A stretch of 7,132 nucleotides of DNA from JAGPCH01 sp039810605 (GTDB lineage: Bacteria > Bacteroidota > Ignavibacteria > Tepidaquicellales > Tepidaquicellaceae): contig JBDHXH010000108.1 in the NCBI GenBank assembly GCA_039810605.1, positions 1 through 7,132 of the forward strand, in the 5' to 3' direction. The notes beneath the pieces are model-generated. The model had not been told where the DNA came from, did no database searches, and was given only the letters and a program-made list of their open reading frames with translations. Shown here one piece after another: positions 1-6,157 of the stretch. The position numbers and the translations under genes were made by a program. Position 1 is the first letter of the stretch; each line of letters begins with the position of its first letter.

Positions 1-61
1 GATTCAAAAAATTATATCGCTAAACAATTTAAAACTTATTTCGTATTTTCAAAAAAAAATC

Positions 62-1816
62 ATGCATGAAAACAATTACATTTCTAATTTTAATTCTATG
101 ATGTCATTTAAGAACTCTCCGGTTCCAACAGATGCCGATGAACAGCTAAACAATATTTTTAATGAATATGATGAATACAACAAGAGGACTTACCCCGAAG
201 GCGCGACCTATGACGGGGATCACAGGTATGATGATAAAGTTACGGACAATTCGGAATCTGCAATACTCGCAAGATATGACTCCACCAGAGCATTTTTAAG
301 AGAGCTTGCTGCAATTGATTACAATGCTCTGACTCAAGACAACAAATTAAATTATGATTTGTTCAAATCAAATCTTGAAGAAGACCTCGAAGGCGAGAGG
401 TTCAAATGGTATTACATGCCGATTGGTCAACAAAACGGAATTCACATTGATCTTCCGCAGATCATTTATATTCAACCTTTGAACACATACGAGGAATATC
501 AAAAGTATTTCAAGAGATTGAGGTCAGTGGACAAACTAGTTGACAATACAATTGATAATATGAAGAAGGGGATGGCTGCTGGTTTCATGCCGCCGAAGTT
601 TATCATCGAACAGACACTTCCGCAGATGGAAAAAATAATGAACGCGAAGGGCGAGCAATCTGTATTTTATTCACCACTGAAGAATGAAAACAAACTTTCG
701 CCCGAAGAAAAATCGCTTGCATCAGCAGAGATACTTGACATTATACAAAAGATAATTAACCCGTCTTATGAAAAACTCTATGAGTTTGTAAAGAATGACT
801 ATCTTCCCAAGTGCAGAACAGAAGCCGGCATCTGGTCTTTGCCGGATGGAGAAGCGAGGTACAATTTTGATATCAAAAGTCATACAACATTGAACATGAA
901 CGGAAAAGAAATTCATGAGCTTGGTCTAAGAGAGGTTCAGAGAATCTTATCCGAGATGGAAGAGTTGAAAGACAGCATCGGTTTCAAAGGGAGCATTGAC
1001 GAATTCAATACTTACCTGAAGACTGATCCGAAATTTTATTTCACAAACAAAGAAGACTTGATGAACGGATTCAGGGAAATACTGAAAAGAGTTGATGCAA
1101 CTCTTCCCATGGAGTTCGGTAAACTTCCCGAGGCGAAGTATGATTTGCGAGAGATGGAAGAATTTCGTGCTGCATCGGCTCCGGCAGCGTATTATTATTC
1201 CGCACCGGAGGACAGGTCGCGTCCAGGATATTTTTATGTAAATACTTACAATCTTCCCGGAAGACCGAAATACACAATGACAGTTCTAGCAATGCATGAG
1301 GCGGTGCCCGGACATCACTTACAGATGTCAATTGCGCAAGAGCTGAAGAATCTGCCTAAGTTCAGAAGAGATATGTTTGTAACAGCATTCATTGAAGGCT
1401 GGGGTTTATACTCGGAGTGTCTGGGATATGAAACGGGAATGTATGATGATCTTTATCAGAGATATGGAGCCTTGACATTTGAAATGTGGCGAGCATGCAG
1501 GCTGGTTGTTGATACAGGTATTCACGAAGAGAGATGGACGAGGGAGCAGGCGTACGAATACATGAGAAGATATGCTCCACTATCAGATGGAGATATTCAA
1601 TCAGAAATTGACAGATACATTTCCTGGCCCGGGCAGGCTCTTGCTTACAAGATTGGTGAACTAAAGATAAAAGAGCTAAGAAAGAAGGCGGAGAATGCTT
1701 TAGGAGAGAAATTTGATGTCAGGAAATTTCATGATGAGGTGTTGAAGAACGGTGCAATTCCGCTTCCGCTGCTTGAGAAGAAAATAGATGAATGGATACT
1801 TGCGCAAGCAAATTGA
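62..1816 (+). CDS. DUF885 family putative zinc-dependent hydrolase/peptidase, start region apparently frameshifted
   Basis: The 584-residue product matches the DUF885 family in length and motifs. It carries HEAVPGHH at residues 412-419, a variant of the gluzincin HExxH zinc motif. EGWGLYSE follows at 445-452 and may supply a further metal ligand and structural contacts. DTGIHEERW at 484-492 and SWPGQALAYKIG at 521-532 are further family landmarks. From family knowledge it is a likely metal-dependent peptidase; the substrate cannot be read from sequence. Many relatives are exported or lipoproteins, but this frame begins with a polar, Asn-rich stretch and has no signal peptide. The domain itself starts near residue 24. 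An ATG four bases downstream in another frame encodes MKTITFLILIL then a stop, so the true N-terminus was probably a signal peptide now out of frame. ATGs at 98 and 101 are alternative in-frame starts. No Shine-Dalgarno is evident. It converges with the minus-strand gene ending at 1901. Confidence 0.88.
   Translation: MHENNYISNFNSMMSFKNSPVPTDADEQLNNIFNEYDEYNKRTYPEGATYDGDHRYDDKVTDNSESAILARYDSTRAFLRELAAIDYNALTQDNKLNYDLFKSNLEEDLEGERFKWYYMPIGQQNGIHIDLPQIIYIQPLNTYEEYQKYFKRLRSVDKLVDNTIDNMKKGMAAGFMPPKFIIEQTLPQMEKIMNAKGEQSVFYSPLKNENKLSPEEKSLASAEILDIIQKIINPSYEKLYEFVKNDYLPKCRTEAGIWSLPDGEARYNFDIKSHTTLNMNGKEIHELGLREVQRILSEMEELKDSIGFKGSIDEFNTYLKTDPKFYFTNKEDLMNGFREILKRVDATLPMEFGKLPEAKYDLREMEEFRAASAPAAYYYSAPEDRSRPGYFYVNTYNLPGRPKYTMTVLAMHEAVPGHHLQMSIAQELKNLPKFRRDMFVTAFIEGWGLYSECLGYETGMYDDLYQRYGALTFEMWRACRLVVDTGIHEERWTREQAYEYMRRYAPLSDGDIQSEIDRYISWPGQALAYKIGELKIKELRKKAENALGEKFDVRKFHDEVLKNGAIPLPLLEKKIDEWILAQAN
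66..101 (+). other. Out-of-frame signal-peptide-like leader of the DUF885 gene
   Basis: ATG at 66 opens MKTITFLILIL and ends at TGA 99-101. A lysine followed by a run of hydrophobic residues is the start of a typical export signal. The frame that continues into the DUF885 domain reads ATG ATG TCA from 98. One extra base just before 98 would join the leader to MMSFKNSPVP and give a continuous hydrophobic segment. The interpretation as a broken signal peptide is inference. A sequencing or assembly error, a real mutation, or chance are all possible. Confidence 0.5.
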
Positions 1817-1838
1817 TTATCAAAAAATTATTTGATAC

Positions 1839-1875
1839 AAAAAAAAACTGCCTTCCCGGAGGGTCGGGAAGGCAG
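1839..1875 (-). terminator. Rho-independent terminator of the Asp-box/dockerin gene
   Basis: A perfect 11-bp GC-rich inverted repeat, CTGCCTTCCCG (1848-1858) with CGGGAAGGCAG (1865-1875), encloses a 6-base loop. Read on the minus strand it starts 25 bases after the stop of the gene ending at 1901 and is followed directly by nine T (complement of 1839-1847). That is the canonical intrinsic terminator layout. On the plus strand there is no T-tract after the hairpin, so it would be at most a weak barrier for the DUF885 transcript. Confidence 0.88.
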
Positions 1876-1900
1876 AACCATGAAAGAATGAATCGAATCT

Positions 1901-4450
1901 TTAAGGAACAATCTTTGTGACAAAAGCGCTTGCGTTGTTAAACGTAATCACAAGATCACTTAAGTCTGCAATATCATCCCCGTTTATATCCGTCGCTACG
2001 TATCCTGTTACAAAATTTCCAGCGTCATTAAATATCATTGTTAAATCTGAAAGGTCAACCGTTCCGTCCTGATTGGGATCGCCACTGTAGAAACAGTATT
2101 TTCCCGATTTCAAAGTTTGATTGTTTCCATAAGCCTGATTTGCGGCAGATCTGAAATCATAATTAAAGCTACCGCCACTTGTTAATGCAACAGGTGCTGC
2201 ACTCCATGTTTCAAGTGCATTCCTGTGTGTAAGCTGGAGATAATATGAGCCTGACCCTGCTGTATTATATTCAAATGTTCCATAACCGCTTGTATTGATT
2301 CTGTAAGCAGCTTGTTCAACCGGAGCATAAGGTGAACTTGAATTTCTCAATGTACATCTGACTGTATCCTGCACTTGAGCCGATCCATCCCAGAATCCTT
2401 CTATGCCAACGTTAAGGTTCAATGAAATTGAAGTGAGGTTTTCATATTTTCTCCAGACTTCGTAACTAGAATTTCTATCACTTATTGCATACCATGTATT
2501 TTTATTTGGAATAGCGCAGTCGACTGTTGTCGAGCCTCCGGGATTTGTAGCCGTCCAATTCAAACCGCCGTTGGTTGTCTTTGCCATGTATCCGTTGGTT
2601 CCTGATACGATACCATGATTAAGGTTGAGCCATCTTGTTCTGAAGACTGTAACTGTGCTCAACAGATTTCCGGTAAGATCAGTCCATGTTGCACCACGAT
2701 CAACAGTTCTAATGATCTTTTTGAGGTTCGATGTTCCGTTTCCATTTAGATAAACAACATCCCAACTTGCAACTCTCATATTTGACCAGCCTGTTGAAGT
2801 TACATAAGGGTCAATACTTCTCACCCAGTTGTTGCCTCCGTTTGTTGTGCTGTATAGAGTATTGGCCAGTGCATATCCTGAATCTGCGTTAAGCATTTGC
2901 ACAGAAACGATTGAACCGCCTGGAACACCCTCCAATGCTTGTGAAACCCAGCTAGCACCTCCGTCAACAGTTTTCCAAATGAGTCCGGGTTCAAACGGTG
3001 ATCTGAAACCTGCAGCATATCCGGTGTTAACATCTGTAAATGAAATTGCATTTATCTGTGAGGTATTCATTGTAGCAGGAAGGCTCAAATAGGTCCATGT
3101 AAGTCCTGCGTCAGTTGACTTTGATACTTCGCCGATACCAAGTCCTCCATTGTTCGGGAAGCCTCCGCAAATGTATCCTGTATTTGCATCCACAAATTGA
3201 ATTCCAAATATTGATCTTGTATGAGCTGTTGACCTCGTTGTCCAGTTCGCTCCGCCGTTAGATGAATAAAGAAGATCTCCGCCTCCGTTTGGTCCAAGCC
3301 AGATGTCTCCTGAAGGGACATTATCAAAAGTAGCATTTGGTGAAACAAGCATGCTTGAATATACAGTTGAACCTCCTCCAACGGAGTAGTTCTTGTTTCT
3401 CCATGTGGAACCGCCGTCATTAGTGATGTTGACAATTCCTGCATTTCCAACTACGGCAAGGTCGCTTCCGTTAGCATCCATTCCGTAAATTATGAAAGAA
3501 GCGGGTTGATTGAGATTGCTGTTATCATAGAAAAAAACCGTATCCCAGCTAACTCCGTCGTTAGTTGATTTAAAGATTGAATAATAAGATCCTGCCATAT
3601 ATAGATTGCCTCCATTATAAACCATGTCTCTTTGACCGACTGTTGCGGGTGCATTTGATTGAGTCCATGTTGCTCCACCGTCGGTTGTGTATGCAAAGTA
3701 ATTTGCATTTCCGCATGCATAACCTGTATTGGCATCCTTGAAAACAATATCCGTGATTGATGCACTTGTGGTTCCGGGAAGTTGTCTCAATTTCCAAGCT
3801 GAATCTTGTCCCGGTAGATGAGTGCAAATCTTACCCGATGAAGTTCCAAGGAAAATTCTTGTTGTATCAATTGCGAAAACACAATTGTAAGTATTGCTGG
3901 GAACAATTGGACTAAACGATTGATCCTGCCATGTCAAACCTCCATCTGTGGTCTTAAAGAATCTTGCTCTTGTCCCACCTGTAAGATATCCTGTATTCGA
4001 GTCAATAAAATAAAAACCGTTTACGGACCCCGTGGTATCATTGAACTGTGCGAAGTTCCATGTATTACCGCCGTCAATTGTTCGGTTGATCAAACCTGTT
4101 GCCACACCCGAAGGAGCAGTTTGAGTTGCGCCTCCGACTATTCCGGTGTTTGAATCGAAAAACCACATTGCGTTCAAATCTCTTGTTGCCAGATTTCCTG
4201 TTGAAGAATTATCGGGATTTCCAACTTGATTATTGACTGACCAGGTATCTCCACCGTCATTAGATTTCATGAATGTACCTCTGCCTCCGACAGCATACAT
4301 TGTAGATGTGTTAAAAATCTTAATTGCTTTAAGGGTGTTTCCGGTTGGCTGTCCATTAAGCCAGTACCAGCCATTCACATCCTGTTGAGCGAAAGCAGCA
4401 TTGCACAAGAATGCAGCTAAAAACAAAACTAAAAAGAATTTTTTTCCCAT
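1901..4450 (-). CDS. Exported Asp-box (YCF48/BNR-like) repeat beta-propeller protein with C-terminal dockerin-like domain
   Basis: This is an 849-residue secreted protein. Residues 1-21 form a signal peptide: two lysines, hydrophobic core FFLVLFLAAFL, and AFA before Q22. Residues about 30-640 hold twelve Asp-box motifs of the form S/T-x-D-G-G-x-T/S-W, mostly 40-60 residues apart. Many are preceded by a companion strand such as FIDSNTGYLTGG or FVDANTGYICGG, the pattern of YCF48/HCF136-like and BNR propellers. Residues about 670-785 are a beta-rich module of unknown function. Residues 791-833 contain two dockerin-type calcium loops (DPNQDGTVDLSD and DINGDDIADLSD), and the chain ends 16 residues later. 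No T9SS type A sorting domain is present. It is probably a surface or extracellular binding or scaffold protein; no catalytic site is evident and the ligand is unknown. The start gives an intact signal peptide and lies about 35 bases below a plausible promoter. Its own terminator follows the stop. Confidence 0.9.
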   Translation of the reverse strand: MGKKFFLVLFLAAFLCNAAFAQQDVNGWYWLNGQPTGNTLKAIKIFNTSTMYAVGGRGTFMKSNDGGDTWSVNNQVGNPDNSSTGNLATRDLNAMWFFDSNTGIVGGATQTAPSGVATGLINRTIDGGNTWNFAQFNDTTGSVNGFYFIDSNTGYLTGGTRARFFKTTDGGLTWQDQSFSPIVPSNTYNCVFAIDTTRIFLGTSSGKICTHLPGQDSAWKLRQLPGTTSASITDIVFKDANTGYACGNANYFAYTTDGGATWTQSNAPATVGQRDMVYNGGNLYMAGSYYSIFKSTNDGVSWDTVFFYDNSNLNQPASFIIYGMDANGSDLAVVGNAGIVNITNDGGSTWRNKNYSVGGGSTVYSSMLVSPNATFDNVPSGDIWLGPNGGGDLLYSSNGGANWTTRSTAHTRSIFGIQFVDANTGYICGGFPNNGGLGIGEVSKSTDAGLTWTYLSLPATMNTSQINAISFTDVNTGYAAGFRSPFEPGLIWKTVDGGASWVSQALEGVPGGSIVSVQMLNADSGYALANTLYSTTNGGNNWVRSIDPYVTSTGWSNMRVASWDVVYLNGNGTSNLKKIIRTVDRGATWTDLTGNLLSTVTVFRTRWLNLNHGIVSGTNGYMAKTTNGGLNWTATNPGGSTTVDCAIPNKNTWYAISDRNSSYEVWRKYENLTSISLNLNVGIEGFWDGSAQVQDTVRCTLRNSSSPYAPVEQAAYRINTSGYGTFEYNTAGSGSYYLQLTHRNALETWSAAPVALTSGGSFNYDFRSAANQAYGNNQTLKSGKYCFYSGDPNQDGTVDLSDLTMIFNDAGNFVTGYVATDINGDDIADLSDLVITFNNASAFVTKIVP
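1904..2080 (-). other. Dockerin type I-like domain encoded at the 3' end of the gene
   Basis: Two duplicated calcium-binding loops are visible. The first has D791, N793, D795, D799 and D802; the second has D821, N823, D825, D829 and D832. Both end in DLSDL, and the second helices are similar (IFNDAGNFVTGYV and TFNNASAFVTKIV). This matches the 1, 3, 5, 9 and 12 liganding pattern of dockerin F-hand loops. No cohesin is encoded in the window, so the binding partner is unknown. The domain is the last thing in the protein. Confidence 0.85.
2555..4264 (-). repeat. Array of 12 Asp-box repeats (coding)
   Basis: The motifs start at residues 63, 124, 167, 255, 295, 343, 396, 445, 494, 535, 582 and 625 of the 849-residue protein. 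Intervals are 40-61 residues except one of 88 between the third and fourth. That gap contains the degenerate GQDSAW at 214-219, which restores a spacing near 45, so there were probably 13 units. Variants include STNDGVSW, STDAGLTW and TVDRGATW, where the second glycine or its neighbour has drifted. Each motif normally caps a beta-hairpin in a propeller blade, so this array could form one large or two smaller propellers. Confidence 0.85.
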
Positions 4451-4490
4451 TTTGACGCCTTCAAGTTTAGAGTTGATAAAATATTTAGTG

Positions 4491-4521
4491 CAAAATAGAA
4501 ATTCTCGTCGCTGAACACAAA
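4491..4521 (-). promoter_or_regulatory. Putative Bacteroidota-type promoter for the Asp-box/dockerin gene
   Basis: On the minus strand TTTG (complement of 4518-4521) is followed after 20 bases by TATTTTG (complement of 4491-4497). This is close to the TTTG / TAnnTTTG promoter pair known in Bacteroidota, with the downstream box one base short of consensus. The predicted transcript would start near 4484, leaving a leader of about 35 bases before the ATG at 4450. Such short motifs occur by chance in AT-rich DNA, so this is tentative. Confidence 0.4.
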
Positions 4522-4535
4522 GACAGATTTTTCTG

Positions 4536-4623
4536 AAATACCCAAATGCAATTTGGATGGAGCTTCAATAACTTCATTTTATTTGCTGTTTCAAAGATTT
4601 ATAATTATCAAAATACCCAAGTG
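4536..4623 (+). repeat. Direct repeat AAATACCCAA before two in-frame candidate starts
   Basis: AAATACCCAA occurs at 4536-4545 and again at 4611-4620. Each copy is followed at once by a candidate start codon of the 507-residue gene, ATG at 4546 and GTG at 4621. The copies are exactly 75 bases apart, so the frame is kept. A TATAAT sequence lies at 4600-4605 between them. The repeat is certain; its meaning for translation or for a past duplication or insertion is inference. Confidence 0.5.
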
Positions 4624-6069
4624 GAAAAATTCAATACAAAGATATTTCAACTGATAAGATCATTTTCTGATAAGGAGATTACTGAATTCAGAAAGCTTAT
4701 ATCATCAAATCTTTATTCATCCGGAAGAAATTATATACCGCTGCTCAATGAAATCATCAGGTATAATAAAATTGGTTTGGAAAATGTTTCGCTGCATTCT
4801 CTTTATGAAAAATTGTATCCGGGCAAGAAATACAGCAATCAGACTTTGAAGAATAGATTCTCTGAACTGTTCAAACTCGGGGAGGACTATATTGCTTTTG
4901 AACATCTTAAAAAGCATAACATTGAAAAGGAAAAAATTTTACTTACGGAATATCTTGACAGGAGACTACATAATTTTTTTGAAGGTAAATACCGAAAGGC
5001 TAAAAAACTTGTAGATGCAATGGCGGACAATGATTACAAGTTCCGCAACATAGCTTTTCTAAACGGCATTAATCTTTCAATGCTAAACAGGAAGAGCAGA
5101 CTTGAGAGCATGTATAAACAGTACAATGACAGGGCAGATTATGATGTAAGTATTTTCTTCATTCAATTGTTTGAATACGGAATCGAGTTCTTACTTCAGG
5201 AATATGACGAAAGAAAGGTCGAGAATAACATTGTTAAACACATGTTGTCGAATTGCGAAATCGAGAAATTGATTGAGAACCTGAACAAAACCAATGTGAA
5301 AATCCATAAGTATGTAAAAATGTTCTTCTATATCTATAAGGCATTTGAGAATCCGGAGGAAGAAGCCAATTACTATGAAGCCAGGAAATTATTTAGGGAA
5401 TTGAGACACTTTCTTAGTGATGATTTAAAGAACGAAGTATATAAATCCATGATTAGTTACTGCATAATCAGGCAGAACAGCGGAGTCAAGAAGTTTCAGC
5501 ATGAGTTGTTTGATCTATATAACGAGAAACTTCAGCAGGGGCTATATTCAGAGTTCAGGAACAGAATGTTTCCCGTAAATACCTTCAGGGATTATGTTTA
5601 TATCGGAATTGAAATAGGGGAATACAAATGGGTCGAAAATTTTATCAGAAAGTATTCTAAGGAATTGCCGCTTGATGTAAGGGAAGAAGAAATCAATTTA
5701 TCATTTGCAAAACTCTATTTCAGCAGCAAACAATTCAAGAAGGCGCTAGAAAACCTTTCTCATATCAAAGGAAAAAATTACCTTCACTATTCCGACAGCT
5801 CTGTGTTGAGACTCTGTTGTTATTATGAAATGGCGAGGTATGAAGATGCATTCAGTGAATTGGATAAGTTCAAACATTACTTAAGGAATCATCCGGAGAT
5901 GCCGAAGATTCACAAGACTCCTAATCTTAGTTTCATGAAAGTTTACCAAAAGATACTTAACTCGATAACGCAGTCAGGGAAGAGTGATCTTGGAATACTT
6001 GAGAAAGAAATAAATTCATACAAAAACATTTCCAGAAGGAAATGGCTTCTTGAAAAAATTCCCGATTGA
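4546..6069 (+). CDS. Conserved hypothetical helical protein with TPR-like C-terminal half
   Basis: I do not know a function for this 507-residue protein. The layout resembles a family of uncharacterised Bacteroidota/Ignavibacteria proteins. The N-terminal block at about 29-118 has FSDKEITEFRKLISS at 40-54, a PGKKYSNQTLKNRFSELFKLGEDY segment at 92-115, and aromatic residues at regular helical spacing. The middle (120-340) is rich in charged and aromatic helices. Residues about 386-449 contain TPR-like helix pairs (FAKLYFSSKQFKKALENL and CCYYEMARYEDAFSELDKF). The end, RRKWLLEKI, also looks family-like. No signal peptide or catalytic motif is convincing, so a cytoplasmic scaffold or protein-interaction role is a guess. 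The start is uncertain: the first 25 residues look unlike the rest, and GTG at 4621 would begin just before the conserved block. It is divergent from the Asp-box gene and convergent with the T9SS cargo gene. Confidence 0.82.
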   Translation: MQFGWSFNNFILFAVSKIYNYQNTQVEKFNTKIFQLIRSFSDKEITEFRKLISSNLYSSGRNYIPLLNEIIRYNKIGLENVSLHSLYEKLYPGKKYSNQTLKNRFSELFKLGEDYIAFEHLKKHNIEKEKILLTEYLDRRLHNFFEGKYRKAKKLVDAMADNDYKFRNIAFLNGINLSMLNRKSRLESMYKQYNDRADYDVSIFFIQLFEYGIEFLLQEYDERKVENNIVKHMLSNCEIEKLIENLNKTNVKIHKYVKMFFYIYKAFENPEEEANYYEARKLFRELRHFLSDDLKNEVYKSMISYCIIRQNSGVKKFQHELFDLYNEKLQQGLYSEFRNRMFPVNTFRDYVYIGIEIGEYKWVENFIRKYSKELPLDVREEEINLSFAKLYFSSKQFKKALENLSHIKGKNYLHYSDSSVLRLCCYYEMARYEDAFSELDKFKHYLRNHPEMPKIHKTPNLSFMKVYQKILNSITQSGKSDLGILEKEINSYKNISRRKWLLEKIPD

Positions 6070-6096
6070 AATTGTGAAAATCACAAATCGGGAATT
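6051..6096 (-). terminator. Hairpin terminator of the T9SS cargo gene, spanning the stop codon of the convergent gene
   Basis: AATTCCCGAT (6057-6066) pairs with ATCGGGAATT (6087-6096). Inside it TTGTGA (6072-6077) pairs with TCACAA (6081-6086) around an AAA loop, giving 16 bp with a 5-base bulge on one side. On the minus strand the hairpin is followed by a T-rich run (complement of the six A at 6053-6058, partly within the stem), which suits termination of the gene ending at 6158. The bulge holds the TGA stop of the plus-strand gene, so the hairpin overlaps the coding end of its neighbour. No T-tract follows on the plus strand. Confidence 0.6.
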
Positions 6097-6097
6097 A

Positions 6098-6147
6098 AGA
6101 GTTACAAGTTACAGATTAATAAAAGACAATCTGTAACTCGTAACTTG
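6098..6147. repeat. Imperfect inverted repeat made of GTTAC units
   Basis: The left arm AGAGTTACAAGTTACAGATT (6098-6117) and the right arm AATCTGTAACTCGTAACTTG (6128-6147) are complementary at 17 of the inner 18 positions around a 10-base loop. Each arm also contains two GTTAC copies seven or eight bases apart, so it is both a hairpin and a short tandem repeat. It lies between convergent genes without a T-tract. It may help end transcription from either side or be one copy of a dispersed palindromic repeat; neither can be settled from one window. Confidence 0.7.
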
Positions 6148-6157
6148 AAAACTTAAC

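Noticed and set aside
44..49. TATTTT upstream of the DUF885 gene as a promoter box.
   Set aside because: No TTTG lies at a suitable distance upstream, and the whole 61-base leader is AT-rich, so a chance match is likely.
1818..1837. Inverted repeat TATCAAA / TTTGATA just after the DUF885 stop codon, a possible plus-strand terminator.
   Set aside because: The stem is only 7 bp, almost all AT, and is followed by a run of A rather than T on the plus strand. It is too weak to call.
2829..3092. Open frames opposite or overlapping the Asp-box gene, including plus-strand frames near 2829-3092 and 3920-4153.
   Set aside because: They are shadows of the repeat-rich coding sequence. Their products are Cys/Pro-rich without domain character, and the minus-strand frame has clear motifs throughout.
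4435..4450. Lipobox-like AAFLC in the Asp-box protein leader, suggesting a lipoprotein.
   Set aside because: The residue before the cysteine is leucine rather than Gly/Ala/Ser, and a standard AFA cleavage site follows at residue 21, so ordinary signal peptidase processing fits better.
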